Under the pieces are notes generated by a model, which was not told the DNA's origin, did not search any database, and saw nothing but the letters and a program-made list of their open reading frames with translations. The translations under genes were made by a program, and so were the position numbers. From Sphingomonas caeni (GTDB taxonomy: Bacteria; Pseudomonadota; Alphaproteobacteria; Sphingomonadales; Sphingomonadaceae): a stretch of DNA of 64,000 bases. The DNA lies in contig NZ_JAPDOK010000001.1 of the NCBI RefSeq assembly GCF_026013415.1, forward strand, positions 1-64,000, read 5' to 3'. Positions 1 to 9,919 of this stretch are shown piece after piece (position 1 is the first letter of the stretch; each line of letters opens with the position of its first letter).

Positions 1-183
1 GAATTCGCGGGCCGCAAGTCGGTCGCGCTCACGCCCGAAAACCTCGCAACCTACGACGTCGTCCTCATCGCCACCGACCATGACGGGATCGATTGGGGCC
101 ACCTCGTCGCCCATGCGAAGCTCGTTGTCGACACCCGCAACGCCTGCGGCGCGATCGGCTCCCCCAAGGTGGTGCGCGCCTGA
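1..183 (+). CDS. wbpA: UDP-N-acetylglucosamine 6-dehydrogenase, C-terminal fragment
   Basis: The window opens inside this gene; only about 60 C-terminal residues are visible, in frame 1, ending in TGA at 181-183. The segments [10 protein letters not shown] and LVVDTRN are typical of the C-terminal UDP-binding domain of nucleotide-sugar 6-dehydrogenases of the WbpA/TviB type, which oxidise UDP-GlcNAc to UDP-GlcNAcA with two NAD+. The specific WbpA assignment rests mainly on context: the next two genes are wbpD and wbpE homologues that act later in the same UDP-diacetamido-uronate pathway. Its stop overlaps the next start by one base (TGATG), so the genes are probably translationally coupled. 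The catalytic cysteine lies outside the window, and a different UDP-sugar dehydrogenase cannot be excluded. Confidence 0.75.
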   Translation, partial: EFAGRKSVALTPENLATYDVVLIATDHDGIDWGHLVAHAKLVVDTRNACGAIGSPKVVRA

Positions 184-773
184 TGAGCGAGATGAAGGAA
201 CACCCCGACCATCCCGGCGCGCTGATCCACGAGAGCAGCTATGTCGATAGCCCCGCCAAGATCGGCGAGGGCACGAAGATCTGGCATTTCTGCCACGTCC
301 TCCCGGGGACCGAGATCGGCCGCAATTGCAGCCTCGGCCAGAATGTCATGGCCGGGCCCGACGTGATGATCGGCGACAATTGCAAGATCCAGAACAATGT
401 CAGCATCTATGCCGGCGTCACGCTCGACGAGGGCGTGTTCTGCGGGCCGAGCTGCGTCTTCACCAACGTCAACAATCCGCGCGCCGAGGTGCGCCGGATG
501 GACGAAGCGCGCCCCACGCTGGTCCAGCGCGGCGCCTCGATCGGAGCGAACGCCACCATCGTCTGCGGCAACACGCTCGGCGAATATTGCTTCATCGGCG
601 CGGGCGCGGTGGTGACCGAGAACGTCCCCGCATATGCGGTGATGGCCGGCGTGCCCGCGCGGCGGATCGGCTGGATGAGCAAGGCCGGGGCAAGGCTGGG
701 CGCGGACTTGGTCTGCCCCATCGACGGATCGAAATACAGGGAAGCGCATGGCGGACTCGAACGCATCGATTGA
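183..773 (+). CDS. wbpD: UDP-2-acetamido-3-amino-2,3-dideoxyglucuronate N-acetyltransferase
   Basis: This 196-residue left-handed beta-helix acyltransferase would acetylate the 3-amino group of a UDP-2-acetamido-3-amino uronate using acetyl-CoA. Repeated hexapeptide turns run through most of the protein (for example AKIGEG, TEIGRN, VMIGDN, ASIGAN), and the segment [10 protein letters not shown] is a family hallmark of WbpD/WlbB. The length fits the family (about 190 aa). I chose the ATG at 183, which overlaps the preceding stop as TGATG; the upstream in-frame ATG at 93 would add 30 residues lying inside the preceding gene. The 3' end overlaps the aminotransferase by 26 nt, consistent with a tight wbpA-wbpD-wbpE operon. 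Confidence 0.88.
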   Translation: MSEMKEHPDHPGALIHESSYVDSPAKIGEGTKIWHFCHVLPGTEIGRNCSLGQNVMAGPDVMIGDNCKIQNNVSIYAGVTLDEGVFCGPSCVFTNVNNPRAEVRRMDEARPTLVQRGASIGANATIVCGNTLGEYCFIGAGAVVTENVPAYAVMAGVPARRIGWMSKAGARLGADLVCPIDGSKYREAHGGLERID

Positions 774-1914
774 ACGCCCGATCGAGTTTATCGATCTCGC
801 CGCGCAACAGGCACGCCTGCGTCCCCAGATCGACGCCGCGATCGCGCGCGTGCTCGATCACGGCCAATATATCATGGGCCCGGAGATCGCGGCGTTCGAG
901 ACCGCGCTTGCCGACCTCACCGGCGCGAAGCACGTCATTAGCTGCGCAAGCGGCACCGATGCGCTGCTGATCGGGATGATGGCGCTGGACCTGGGACCCG
1001 GCGACGCGGTGCTCTGTCCCGGTTTCACCTATACTGCCACGCCCGAGGCGATCGCCCTGCTCGGCGCGACGCCGATCTTCATCGATGTTGATGCGAACGA
1101 CTTCAACGTCGATCCCGCCAGGATCGCCGGCGGCATCGCGCTTGCGAAGGAAAAGGGCCTGAGGCCGGTCGGCATCATCGTCGTTGACCTGTTCGGCCTG
1201 CCTGCCGATTACGACGCGATCCGCGCCGCGGCGGGCGATCTCTGGATCATGGCCGACGCCGCCCAGTCGCTCGGCGCGCATTCGCCCCAGGGCAAGGTCG
1301 GCACCTTCGGCACGATCACCGCGACCAGCTTCTTCCCAGCCAAGCCGCTCGGCTGCTACGGCGACGGCGGCGCGATCCTGACCGACGAGGCGGGGCTCGC
1401 CGCGATCTGCCGGAGCATCCGCCTCCATGGCCGCTCGACGATCGACAAATATGATATCGAGCGGATCGGCGTGAATGGACGGCTCGACACGCTCCAGGCC
1501 GCGATCCTGCTCGAGAAGCTCAAGGTCTTCGAGGAGGAGGTCGAACTCCGCCAGACGGTCGCCGCGCGTTACAACACCGCCTTCGCCGATATCGCCGCAG
1601 TCCCGCCCATGCCCGAAGGCACCACCTCCGTCTGGGCCCAATACACGCTCAAGGTCCCCGCCGCCCGCCGTGATGCGATCCAGGCCGCCCTCAAGGCGGT
1701 TGGCGTCCCCACCGCGGTCTATTATCCGCGCCCGCTCCACCATCAGGGCGCGTACCGCCACTATCCCTTTGTCGGCAACGGCCTGCCCACGTCCGAAGCG
1801 CTGTCCGCGGAAGTGCTGAGTTTGCCGATGCACCCCTATCTTTCTGCCGAAGAGCAGGACTACATCATCGAGCGCGTCCGCGAGGCGCTTCAGAATGGAG
1901 ACGAACCCGCGTGA
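748..1914 (+). CDS. wbpE: PLP-dependent sugar 3-aminotransferase (DegT/DnrJ/EryC1 family)
   Basis: At 388 residues this is a full-length DegT/DnrJ/EryC1 aminotransferase. K199 in [15 protein letters not shown] is the expected PLP Schiff-base lysine, and D170 in MADAAQS is the aspartate that holds the pyridine nitrogen. The N-terminal [15 protein letters not shown] segment is typical of the WbpE/WlbC group, which transfers an amino group from glutamate to the 3-keto sugar made by WbpB. It sits between wbpD (26-nt overlap) and the decarboxylase gene (GTGA overlap). The WbpE role is inferred from family and neighbours; the wbpB homologue needed to make its substrate is at 38602, not in this operon. 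Confidence 0.88.
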   Translation: MADSNASIERPIEFIDLAAQQARLRPQIDAAIARVLDHGQYIMGPEIAAFETALADLTGAKHVISCASGTDALLIGMMALDLGPGDAVLCPGFTYTATPEAIALLGATPIFIDVDANDFNVDPARIAGGIALAKEKGLRPVGIIVVDLFGLPADYDAIRAAAGDLWIMADAAQSLGAHSPQGKVGTFGTITATSFFPAKPLGCYGDGGAILTDEAGLAAICRSIRLHGRSTIDKYDIERIGVNGRLDTLQAAILLEKLKVFEEEVELRQTVAARYNTAFADIAAVPPMPEGTTSVWAQYTLKVPAARRDAIQAALKAVGVPTAVYYPRPLHHQGAYRHYPFVGNGLPTSEALSAEVLSLPMHPYLSAEEQDYIIERVREALQNGDEPA

Positions 1915-2888
1915 CGCTCGAAACCCTGCAGAAGAAGAAGATCCTCGTCACCGGCGGCGCCGGCTTCATCGGCAGCCATCTGTGCGAGCGCCTGCTCGCC
2001 GATGGCGCCGACGTGCTCTGCGTCGACAATTTCTTCACCGGCCAGAAGACCAATGTCGCGCACCTGCTGGGCAATCCGAATTTCGAGATCCAGCGGCACG
2101 ACGTGACCTTCCCGCTCTATGTCGAGGTCGATGAGATCTACAATCTCGCCTGTCCCGCCTCGCCGGTCCATTACCAGCACGATCCGGTCCAGACGACCAA
2201 GACCAGCGTGCACGGCGCGATCAATATGCTCGGCCTCGCGAAGCGCGTCGGCGCCAAGATCTTCCAGGCTTCGACCAGCGAGGTCTATGGCGACCCCAAC
2301 GTCCATCCCCAGCCCGAGGAATATTGGGGCAACGTCAACCCGATCGGCTTCCGCTCCTGCTATGACGAGGGCAAGCGCTGCGCCGAGACACTCTTCTTCG
2401 ACTATCACCGGCAGCACGGCACGAAGATCAAGGTCGCGCGCATCTTCAACACCTATGGCCCGAACATGCATCCCAATGACGGGCGCGTGGTCTCGAACTT
2501 CATCGTCCAGGCGCTGATGGGGACCGACATCACCATCTATGGCGACGGCCAGCAGACGCGCAGCTTCTGCTTCGTCAGCGATCTGGTCGAAGGGTTCGTC
2601 CGGCTGATGGGCACCGGCGACGAGGTCACCGGCCCGATCAATCTCGGCAATCCCGGCGAGTTCACGATGATCGAGCTGGCCCAGGCGGTGATCCGCCTCA
2701 CCGGCTCCAGGTCGCAGCTCGTCCACAAGCCCTTGCCCTCGGACGATCCCCGCCAGCGCAAGCCCGATATCGCCAAGGCCCAGTCGATTCTCGGCTGGGA
2801 ACCCAGGGTGCAGCTCGAGCAAGGGCTGACCGCGACGATCGCCTATTTCGACAAGGTGCTGAGCAACAGCGGCATCGCGCGGCGGTAG
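1911..2888 (+). CDS. uxs: UDP-glucuronate decarboxylase (UDP-xylose synthase)
   Basis: This extended short-chain dehydrogenase of 325 residues has the Rossmann motif GGAGFIGS (residues 15-22) and the catalytic pair Y151/K155 in SCYDEGK. The segments [12 protein letters not shown] and [11 protein letters not shown] match UDP-glucuronate decarboxylases, which convert UDP-GlcA to UDP-xylose using bound NAD+. UDP-GlcA can come from ugd at 33957. The start is GTG at 1911, overlapping the previous stop as GTGA. The gene ends one base before the stop codon of the convergent minus-strand gene at 2889, with no terminator between them. The product suggests that xylose is one component of the local polysaccharide. 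Confidence 0.9.
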   Translation: MTLETLQKKKILVTGGAGFIGSHLCERLLADGADVLCVDNFFTGQKTNVAHLLGNPNFEIQRHDVTFPLYVEVDEIYNLACPASPVHYQHDPVQTTKTSVHGAINMLGLAKRVGAKIFQASTSEVYGDPNVHPQPEEYWGNVNPIGFRSCYDEGKRCAETLFFDYHRQHGTKIKVARIFNTYGPNMHPNDGRVVSNFIVQALMGTDITIYGDGQQTRSFCFVSDLVEGFVRLMGTGDEVTGPINLGNPGEFTMIELAQAVIRLTGSRSQLVHKPLPSDDPRQRKPDIAKAQSILGWEPRVQLEQGLTATIAYFDKVLSNSGIARR

Positions 2889-4166
2889 TTACTCCGGCGG
2901 CTTCCCGTCGGTCTTCTCCGCCGGCGCCTCGGTTTCCTGCTGCTTGCGGGCGCGGATGATCCGCACTTCCGCGACGCTGGTCGATGCCGGCGTCGAGGAA
3001 TCGAACGCCGAGAACATCAGGTCGATCCAGTAGAAGCTGCAGCGGCTGTCCTCGGCGACGACGAACGGCTTGTCGAGATCGGTGTCCACGCGTTCGCTGA
3101 ACGCGGGGATATCCGGATCGTCCGATTCGGCGCAGTGCACGCGCACGGTCAGGTCGCTGCCGCGGGTGAACTCCGCACGGCCCAGCTTGACCAGCAGCTG
3201 ATAGCTGCCCGGCGGCATCGCGATCAGCTGGCGCGCGACGGTGCCGCCCGATCCCGCGATCGCGTTGATGATCAGCGTGCCGCGGCCCTCATCGATCGCC
3301 GAGCCGATCCGGCCGTCGCTGATCAGCTCCCAGTCGAGCGGAGGCATCGAAGGCAGGTCTTCGAAGCTCGAATTGCGCAGCAGATTGTCGCGGTCGCCCG
3401 GCTTCGCGGGCAGGCCCTTGCCGAAACTGAGCGCCAGATCCATCCGCTTCACACGGATGAACGACGCCATCAGCATCGCATCGACGTCGCTCTGCTCGTC
3501 GCGCCCGGTCAGCATGCGCGAACGCAGCACCTCGGCATTGGGCAACGCGGCATCGTTGGCGGCGACCGCCCGCCAGAAATTCAGTTCCCAGCTCGGCTTG
3601 GCGCGCAACAGCCGCAGGAATACCGGAATGGTATCGGGATTGGCCAGCGCCTGCGCGAAGGCGGGCATATATTGCTGCCCCAGCTCCGGCTTGACCTTGA
3701 GCGCCTCGTCGAGCAGCCCCAGCACCTGTTCCGAATGATCGCCGGGCATCGTGCCGTAATGGTTGATCAGCCAGGCGTTGGCGACGAGCTCGCGCTTGTC
3801 GAGCGTATGCGTCGCGACCATCAGCGTCGCCGCCTCGTCATGCTTTCCCGCTGCGTCGCGCTCGATCCCGATCAGCATGAGCGCACCGCTGGCGAGCGGC
3901 TCGCGGCGCAGCGCCTCGCGCGCCTCGGCCAGCTGCTCGGGCCCGACACGCATGTCGCGGACCGCGGCGGTCTTGCCCATCGAACCTGCCGTGGCGTGGT
4001 TCTGATAGGCAAAGCCGTTCTTGGGGAAGAGCATCAGCGCGGCGCGCGGCGCAATCTCCTGCGTCACCGCGCCCGCCGCGGTCAGCGCGAGCCACAGCGC
4101 CGCGATCAGCGCGCCGCCCCAGATCACGAGCGCCGGGGGCGCGAAGCCTGTCGTCTCGTCCGGCAT
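2889..4166 (-). CDS. Membrane-anchored protein of the wza-wzc operon, function unknown
   Basis: The 425-residue product has one N-terminal membrane segment (about residues 12-34, ALVIWGGALIAALWLALT) and then a long exported portion. The middle is helical and rich in A/L/E, resembling tetratricopeptide-type repeats. The C-terminal half begins with NLLRNSSFEDL followed by a tryptophan, a pattern seen in carbohydrate-binding-like jelly-roll modules. The start overlaps the wzc stop by one base (TGATG), so it is the last gene of the wzy-wza-wzc operon. A periplasmic role in polysaccharide assembly or binding is inferred from context only; I do not recognise a named family. Confidence 0.75.
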   Translation of the reverse strand: MPDETTGFAPPALVIWGGALIAALWLALTAAGAVTQEIAPRAALMLFPKNGFAYQNHATAGSMGKTAAVRDMRVGPEQLAEAREALRREPLASGALMLIGIERDAAGKHDEAATLMVATHTLDKRELVANAWLINHYGTMPGDHSEQVLGLLDEALKVKPELGQQYMPAFAQALANPDTIPVFLRLLRAKPSWELNFWRAVAANDAALPNAEVLRSRMLTGRDEQSDVDAMLMASFIRVKRMDLALSFGKGLPAKPGDRDNLLRNSSFEDLPSMPPLDWELISDGRIGSAIDEGRGTLIINAIAGSGGTVARQLIAMPPGSYQLLVKLGRAEFTRGSDLTVRVHCAESDDPDIPAFSERVDTDLDKPFVVAEDSRCSFYWIDLMFSAFDSSTPASTSVAEVRIIRARKQQETEAPAEKTDGKPPE

Positions 4167-6421
4167 CAGGCGGCTTCGGCCGCCGCCGCCGCTTCCTTGG
4201 CGGCGCGGGCGCGGCCATAGCCATAGCCGCCATAGCCGTAGCCATAACCATAGCCGTAGCCATAGGTCATGTTACGCGCATCGAGCTTGGTGACGAGCGC
4301 GCCGAAGATCTTGGCGCCCGGCAGTTCGAGCCGCTTGAGCGCGCCGCGGACGAGGCGAAGCTTGCCGACATTCGACTCGATCACGAACAGCACGCCATCG
4401 ACCGACCGGCTGAGCAGCGGGGCATCGGCGAGGCCGAGGACCGGGGGCGCATCGATGATCACATGATCGTGGCTTTCGCGCAGCTGGGCGAGCAGGTTGC
4501 GGAAGCGTTCGGAGGCGAGCAGCTCGGCGGCGTTGGGCGGGATCGGCCCGGCGGCGATCATCTCGAAATTCTGGCCTTCGGGACGCTGGAGGATCTCCGT
4601 CGCGTCGATCGCGCCCGACAGATAATTGCTGAGGCCCGGCCGCTCCGGATCGAGCACCATCAGGTCGTCGAGCCGCGTATTGCGCATATCCGCGTCGATC
4701 AGGACGATTTTCGCGCCCGTTTCGCCGAAAAGCCGCGCCAGCGCATAGGCCGAAAGGCTCTTGCCCTCGTTGGGCCGCGAGCTGGTGAGCATGAAGACCC
4801 CCGGCGCCCCGTGATCGGTGAGGAACGACAGGTTGGTACGCACCGCCAGATAGGATTCGTAGAGCTGCGTCTTCTTGTCGCGCAGCTCGCCACCGACTTC
4901 CTTGTCGTCGATGCGCGGGATGGTGCCGAGCAGCGGCAGCCCGAGCTCGCGCTGGACGTCCGCCGGATCGCGCAGGCTCTGATCGACCTCTTCGGCGATC
5001 ACCACCAGCGCGGCCGCGAGCACGAGCCCGAGCAGCACCGAAATCGCCAAATTGGTCGCCAGATCGGGATCATAGGGGAGCCCCGGCACATCGGCCAGGT
5101 CCACGACCGAGACGTTGTTCGACCCCACGCCGACAACGCCGATCTCCTTGTAGCGCTGCAGCAGGCTGTCATAGAGCTGGCGGTTGGTATCGACCTCGCG
5201 ATCGAGAATCTGATACTCGATCATGCTGTTGCGCTGGCCATTATAGCTGGTCTTCAACGTCTCGAACCGCGCCCGCAGCTCATTCTCCTTGGCGAGCGCG
5301 CCGCGATACGCAGCCTCGGCATCGCTGCGCGAACGGCCCTGCTCGGCGGCGATCGACTGGTCGATCGTCAGGATCTCGGTCCGCAGCGCCTCGGCCTCGG
5401 GATAGCCCGGCTGGAACTTGGTGAGCAACGCGGCATAGCGGCCCGCAAGCTCGGCGCGGCGCTGGCGCAGCGACGCGATCGTCGTTTGCGACGGGGCATT
5501 GGGATTGTTCACCGCGGCGCGCAGCGCGGCCTCGGCGCTGATCCGCTCGGAGGTCGCCTGGGCCAGCGCCGAATTGAGCGCCGCGAGATCGTCCATCACC
5601 AGCGTGCGCTCGCCGCCGCCGCCCTTGCCCTTCCCCGACGCGTCGCCGCCCGAGGAAAGCGTCACGATGCCCTTGCCCGTGGCATAGGCGACGAGTTCGC
5701 GCTCCGAGGCCTCGAGCCGCGTGCGGAGCTGGCTGAGCCGCTGCTCCAGAAAACCGCGCGCATCGGCGGTCGCGGTGAAACGGCGCTCGAGATTGGCCTG
5801 GATGAATTCCTGCGCCCAGGCATTGGCGACACGCGCGGACAGATCGGGACTGGGGCTGCTGAAACGAATATCGACCAGGTTCGAGTTGCCGACCGGCTGG
5901 ATCTCGACATTGCGGAGCAGGATGCCCGCCGCGTCGTTCAGCCGCGCGGCCTGATCGGCGGCGCTCCGCGTCTTGCGCGAGGCGCCTTCCTCGACCTTCG
6001 GCCCGCCGAACTTCGCGAAGAAGCTGTCGTCATTCTGCAGGCTCAGCGCCCGCGCGACGCGCTCGGCGAGCGATTTGGCGCGCAGCAGCTGATACTGGGT
6101 TTCGTAGAATTGGATGTCGCGGCCGCGGTCCTCAACCTCGACGCCCTGCACCGAAAGCACCTTGGGCTGGTTGCGCGCGATCTCCAGCCGCGCGGTCGCA
6201 CGATATTGCGGGGTCGCCATCAGGGTGACGATCACGCCCACGACCATCGCGACCAGCACGATCCCCAGGATCATCAGCCTGCGGTTGAGCACCGCCTGCC
6301 AATAGCGTTCGGCCAGCGACAGCGCGCGCTCGTCGAAGCGCCGGGCTCGCGCCATCGGCGTGTCGATGGCGGCCGCGGCGGCGGGATCGAACGGTGCCTC
6401 TTCGTAGGTGATGGTGTTCAT
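4166..6421 (-). CDS. wzc: Polysaccharide co-polymerase fused to BY-kinase (Wzc-like)
   Basis: This 751-residue inner-membrane protein joins a Wzz-type chain-length domain to a bacterial tyrosine autokinase. Two membrane segments (about 50-70 and 456-476) flank a coiled-coil-rich periplasmic region. The kinase has Walker A SSRPNEGKS (547-555), Walker A' VLIDADMR (573-580) and Walker B VIIDAPP (654-660). The C-terminus carries alternating Tyr-Gly repeats (about 718-737), the expected autophosphorylation cluster, followed by an alanine-rich tail. Such proteins control polymerisation and export together with Wza and Wzy, which are encoded just upstream in the same operon. The YG tail is written in 6-bp DNA repeats, so slippage could change its length without shifting frame. 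Confidence 0.93.
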   Translation of the reverse strand: MNTITYEEAPFDPAAAAAIDTPMARARRFDERALSLAERYWQAVLNRRLMILGIVLVAMVVGVIVTLMATPQYRATARLEIARNQPKVLSVQGVEVEDRGRDIQFYETQYQLLRAKSLAERVARALSLQNDDSFFAKFGGPKVEEGASRKTRSAADQAARLNDAAGILLRNVEIQPVGNSNLVDIRFSSPSPDLSARVANAWAQEFIQANLERRFTATADARGFLEQRLSQLRTRLEASERELVAYATGKGIVTLSSGGDASGKGKGGGGERTLVMDDLAALNSALAQATSERISAEAALRAAVNNPNAPSQTTIASLRQRRAELAGRYAALLTKFQPGYPEAEALRTEILTIDQSIAAEQGRSRSDAEAAYRGALAKENELRARFETLKTSYNGQRNSMIEYQILDREVDTNRQLYDSLLQRYKEIGVVGVGSNNVSVVDLADVPGLPYDPDLATNLAISVLLGLVLAAALVVIAEEVDQSLRDPADVQRELGLPLLGTIPRIDDKEVGGELRDKKTQLYESYLAVRTNLSFLTDHGAPGVFMLTSSRPNEGKSLSAYALARLFGETGAKIVLIDADMRNTRLDDLMVLDPERPGLSNYLSGAIDATEILQRPEGQNFEMIAAGPIPPNAAELLASERFRNLLAQLRESHDHVIIDAPPVLGLADAPLLSRSVDGVLFVIESNVGKLRLVRGALKRLELPGAKIFGALVTKLDARNMTYGYGYGYGYGYGGYGYGRARAAKEAAAAAEAA

Positions 6422-6434
6422 ACGGGTCGCGAAC

Positions 6435-7169
6435 CTACTTGAAAGCCTGGGTGAGAAGGATGAGCGGCGCGGTCAGCACCGGCATCGCCTGCAGAATGTC
6501 CTGGAACCGGCGCCGTTCCGCCGAATCGCCGACGATGATGATGTCGTTGGCGAAGATCTCGGGATCGGGATAATTGCCGCGCCGGATCGCACCGAGATTG
6601 TAGAGCCCGACATAGCGCTGGCCCTGGACGGTGCGGAAGATCACGACATCGTCGAGCTTGGCATATTCGGTGGTGCCGCCCGCGATCGCGACCGCCCGCA
6701 TCAGCGTCTGGCGCCCGACCACCGGATATTGGCCCGGCCGCGCGACCTGACCATCGACGGTGAGATTTTGGCTGACGCGCTCGAGCACGTTCACCGTGAC
6801 CTGCGGATTCTTGATATAGGCGTTGAGCTTGCCTGCCAGCGCCAGCGAGATCTGGCTTGGAGTAAGCCCCGATGCCTGCACTTCGCCGACCAGCGGAAAG
6901 GCGAAGGTGCCATTGGCATCGACCGTCACGGTGCGCTTCAGGTCGGGCACGCCGTAGACCTCGACCTCGAGCTTATCGAGTGGGCCCAGCAGATAGGGTT
7001 CGTTTTCGGTCATGCGGTCCGAGGCGGAGGGCCGAGGCAGGTCGGAAAGCTGCGCGACCTGCATCCCCGGCGCCTGGCCGATCGGCCCCGGCGCGCGGTT
7101 GCCGCATGCCGACAGGGCGAGCGCCATCAGACAGCCCGCGGCCAGCGCGAGGCCCGATCTCAACGTCAT
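6435..7169 (-). CDS. wza: Outer-membrane polysaccharide export lipoprotein (Wza-like)
   Basis: The product is 244 residues with a lipoprotein signal ending in LALSAC, followed by a Poly_export region (YLLGPLDKLEVEVYGV) and a SLBB-like part (VTVNVLERVSQNLTVDGQV). Wza-type proteins form the outer-membrane channel for capsule or exopolysaccharide. I chose the ATG at 7169 because it has AAGGAA close upstream; a GTG five codons further up (7184) lacks one. At 244 residues it is shorter than E. coli Wza (about 380), as in many alphaproteobacterial homologues with a shorter C-terminal part. It lies 13 nt upstream of wzc in the same operon. Confidence 0.9.
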   Translation of the reverse strand: MTLRSGLALAAGCLMALALSACGNRAPGPIGQAPGMQVAQLSDLPRPSASDRMTENEPYLLGPLDKLEVEVYGVPDLKRTVTVDANGTFAFPLVGEVQASGLTPSQISLALAGKLNAYIKNPQVTVNVLERVSQNLTVDGQVARPGQYPVVGRQTLMRAVAIAGGTTEYAKLDDVVIFRTVQGQRYVGLYNLGAIRRGNYPDPEIFANDIIIVGDSAERRRFQDILQAMPVLTAPLILLTQAFK

Positions 7170-7203
7170 GCGATTTTCCTTCACCTGTGCCGCATCCTTC
7201 CCG

Positions 7204-8751
7204 TCAGGCCCTGCCGCCGCCCGACCGCCGCTTGATCTTCACCGCCGGCTCGGGCGTGTCGGCAAGAAACGCCACCATCAAGACCGCGTACAACATCATC
7301 GACGGAACGCGGAGAGGATAATCGAGCGCGCTCGCCAAAAGAAGCAGGAGCAGTACGCCCAGCGCCATCGCCGCCATCTGGGTGCGCGGCAGGTTCGTCA
7401 GACGCGCACGCCAATGCCCCAGCACCACGCCGGCGAGCCAGCCCATGAAGCCCAGCGCGATCAGGATCGCCGGCAATCCGCCCTCGATGATCCATTGCAG
7501 CCAATCGTCATGCGCATTGTTGAGATATTCCTCGCGCAGGAACTGGCTGGTCTCATAGCTGCGATAGACATATTCGAACGATCCGAAGCCGGTGCCGAAG
7601 ACCCAATGGTCCTTCGCCATCTGGATGATCTGCGGCAGCACCTGCGCGCGCAACTCCTCCGCGACGGACAGCGACACCAGCCGGTCGAACGACCCCGAAT
7701 TGGCGAACAGCGCCGCCGCGCCCAGCGCGGACACGCCGATCACGCCCGCGATCGGCAGCCAGCGCAGCGGCGAGAGCTGCTGGGCATGCGCATCGCTCCC
7801 ACGCCGGAGCCCGGTCAGATAGAGGGCCACGCCCAGACCGATCGCGAGCAGCCCGATCAGCAGGCCCGCGCGCGACCGGTTGATCAGCAGGATCGCGATC
7901 ACCAGCAATGCAGCGGCGGCGTAGAGGATCGGCTTGGCCGAGTTCACGCCGGTGCGCAGCCGGTGGAGATCGGTCAGCAACCAGGCGGCGATCAGCAGCG
8001 TGGTGGCGAGGAACACCGCATTGTGGTTGCGGTTCGCGAACAGCCCGACCGCCTCGCCGATATTGGTCATCCGATAGAGATAGAGCGGCCCCGACCCCAT
8101 CGCATACTGGCCGAGGCTGAACAGCGCGCTGACCGTCGCGACGATCAGGAAGACCGGCAGGAGCCGCCGCCGGTCGTCTTCGGCCTGGATCGCATAGAGC
8201 ATCAGCGCGGTGATCGGCACGATCAGCGATCCCAGCGCATTCATCGTCTTGGATGGCGCCAGTGAGATCGGCCGCCAGATCTCGCCGAGTCCGGCGAGCT
8301 GATCGTTCGCGGCGATCGCCGCGCGCCCGGGGAGCGCGCTCCACAGCCCATGCGGCAGCGGGATCAGCTGAAGGATCATCCATCCGCCCAGCGCCACCAG
8401 CAGCAGGATCGGCACGCGCAGCCGCGCGAAATCGCCCGGTCTCGCGGCCGTGAGCGCATAGGCGGCGAAGAAAGCGCAGGCCGGCCGGAGGATCACCAGC
8501 GACGCGACATCGTCGCGCGATCCGCCCCCCGTCAGAAAAACGAGCGCAACAAAAGCGGCCAACACCCAGAAGCGCGCCGGGATGTCGCCCGGCAATCCCG
8601 AGAGGCGCAGTCGCGAACCACTCGAAGACCGGCGCTTCGCCGGCCCGAATATCGCAAATCTCCGCAAGCCAAACCCCTTGATATTTCTCCGCGAAATCCG
8701 TGGCATCGCGGCCCGGCCCCCTGCGGCTTCCGGGGCGGTATAGGTGGCCAT
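7204..8751 (-). CDS. O-antigen ligase/polymerase-like membrane protein (Wzy/WaaL family)
   Basis: This polytopic protein of about 515 residues has roughly ten to twelve hydrophobic segments and a Wzy_C-type region (GLFANRNHNAVFLATTLL, then NRSRAGLLIGL) typical of O-antigen ligase/polymerase proteins. It probably polymerises or ligates polysaccharide repeat units at the periplasmic face of the inner membrane. I chose the ATG at 8751 (GGAG about 8 nt upstream); the open frame extends to 8886, and an ATG at 8706 is also possible. It is first in the minus-strand operon with wza and wzc and is divergent from gmd, with a 94-bp shared promoter region. Whether it is Wzy or a ligase cannot be told from sequence. 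Confidence 0.85.
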   Translation of the reverse strand: MATYTAPEAAGGRAAMPRISRRNIKGFGLRRFAIFGPAKRRSSSGSRLRLSGLPGDIPARFWVLAAFVALVFLTGGGSRDDVASLVILRPACAFFAAYALTAARPGDFARLRVPILLLVALGGWMILQLIPLPHGLWSALPGRAAIAANDQLAGLGEIWRPISLAPSKTMNALGSLIVPITALMLYAIQAEDDRRRLLPVFLIVATVSALFSLGQYAMGSGPLYLYRMTNIGEAVGLFANRNHNAVFLATTLLIAAWLLTDLHRLRTGVNSAKPILYAAAALLVIAILLINRSRAGLLIGLLAIGLGVALYLTGLRRGSDAHAQQLSPLRWLPIAGVIGVSALGAAALFANSGSFDRLVSLSVAEELRAQVLPQIIQMAKDHWVFGTGFGSFEYVYRSYETSQFLREEYLNNAHDDWLQWIIEGGLPAILIALGFMGWLAGVVLGHWRARLTNLPRTQMAAMALGVLLLLLLASALDYPLRVPSMMLYAVLMVAFLADTPEPAVKIKRRSGGGRA

Positions 8752-8845
8752 GCGATGCTCCGCAACCGGGGTCGCAAACAGATAATCGCGCTTGGCCTCA
8801 TCGTCATTATCGGGCAGTTGCGCCCCAAATGGAGGGCAATCGAGC

Positions 8846-9919
8846 ATGACCAGCAAGCGCCCCGTCGCGCTGATCACCGGCATCACCGGGCAGGACGGCG
8901 CCTATCTGGCGCGGCTCCTACTGGCCAAGGGCTATGCAGTGCACGGTATCAAGCGCCGCTCCTCCTCGTTCAACACCGGCCGGATCGAGGATATCTATGA
9001 GGAGCCGCAGGTCGAGGACCCGCACCTCAAGCTCCATTATGGCGACCTGACCGACAGCACCAACCTGATCCGGATCATCCAGGAAACCCGGCCCGACGAG
9101 ATCTACAATCTCGCCGCGCAGAGCCATGTCGCGGTCAGCTTCGAGACCCCGGAATATACCGCCAATGCCGACGCGGTCGGCACGCTCAGGCTGCTCGAGG
9201 CGATCCGTATCCTCGGCATGGAGAAGACCACTCGCTTCTACCAGGCCTCGACCTCGGAGCTGTACGGCAAGGTCCAGGAAATCCCCCAGACCGAGAAGAC
9301 GCCCTTCTATCCGCGTTCGCCGTACGCGGTGGCGAAGCTCTACGCCTATTGGATCGTGGTGAATTACCGCGAGGCGTACGGCATGCACGCCTCGAACGGC
9401 ATCCTGTTCAACCATGAAAGCCCGATGCGCGGCGAGACCTTCGTGACGCGCAAGATCACCCGCGCGGTGGCCGCCATCAAGCTGGGGCGGCAGGCGACGC
9501 TCTATCTCGGCAATCTCGACGCCAAGCGCGACTGGGGCCATGCGCGCGAATATGTCGAGGGCATGTGGCGGATGCTCCAGCAGGACGAACCCGACGACTA
9601 TGTCCTCGCGACCGGCGAGACCGTGTCGGTGCGCCAGTTCGTCGAATGGGCGTTCGAGGAGGTCGGCGTGACGATCGCATGGAAAGGCGAAGGCGAGGCC
9701 GAGCAGGGCTTCGACGCCGCGACCGGCGAACTGCGCGTCGCGATCGATCCGCGCTATTTCCGCCCGACCGAAGTCGATCTCCTTATCGGCGATGCCAGCA
9801 AGGCACGTGAAAAGCTCGGTTGGGTCCACACCACGACCGCGCACGAACTCGCCATCGAGATGGTCCAGGCCGATCTCAAGGTGATGGCGGATGCGCCGGT
9901 GGGGCGCTCGAACGGATGA
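8846..9919 (+). CDS. gmd: GDP-mannose 4,6-dehydratase
   Basis: At 357 residues this is a typical Gmd: N-terminal [15 protein letters not shown] nucleotide-binding loop, the substrate/cofactor segment [14 protein letters not shown], and an active-site region with SELYGKVQ and [12 protein letters not shown] (YxxxK). It converts GDP-mannose to GDP-4-keto-6-deoxymannose in the cytoplasm. The ATG at 8846 is preceded by GGAGGG with 9-nt spacing; the in-frame start at 8792 is less likely. The next gene, fcl, overlaps by four bases (ATGA), so both are made together. They share a divergent upstream region with the wzy-wza-wzc operon. Confidence 0.96.
   Translation: MTSKRPVALITGITGQDGAYLARLLLAKGYAVHGIKRRSSSFNTGRIEDIYEEPQVEDPHLKLHYGDLTDSTNLIRIIQETRPDEIYNLAAQSHVAVSFETPEYTANADAVGTLRLLEAIRILGMEKTTRFYQASTSELYGKVQEIPQTEKTPFYPRSPYAVAKLYAYWIVVNYREAYGMHASNGILFNHESPMRGETFVTRKITRAVAAIKLGRQATLYLGNLDAKRDWGHAREYVEGMWRMLQQDEPDDYVLATGETVSVRQFVEWAFEEVGVTIAWKGEGEAEQGFDAATGELRVAIDPRYFRPTEVDLLIGDASKAREKLGWVHTTTAHELAIEMVQADLKVMADAPVGRSNG

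Noticed and set aside
4200..4270. Phase-variable (on/off) repeat in wzc
   Set aside because: Repeat units are 6 bp, so gain or loss keeps the frame and cannot switch the gene off.
4463..6442. 659-codon plus-strand open frame opposite wzc
   Set aside because: It is the antisense of a clear Wzc with all kinase motifs. Long antisense frames are expected in GC-rich DNA; this one shows no domain and is rich in R, G and E.
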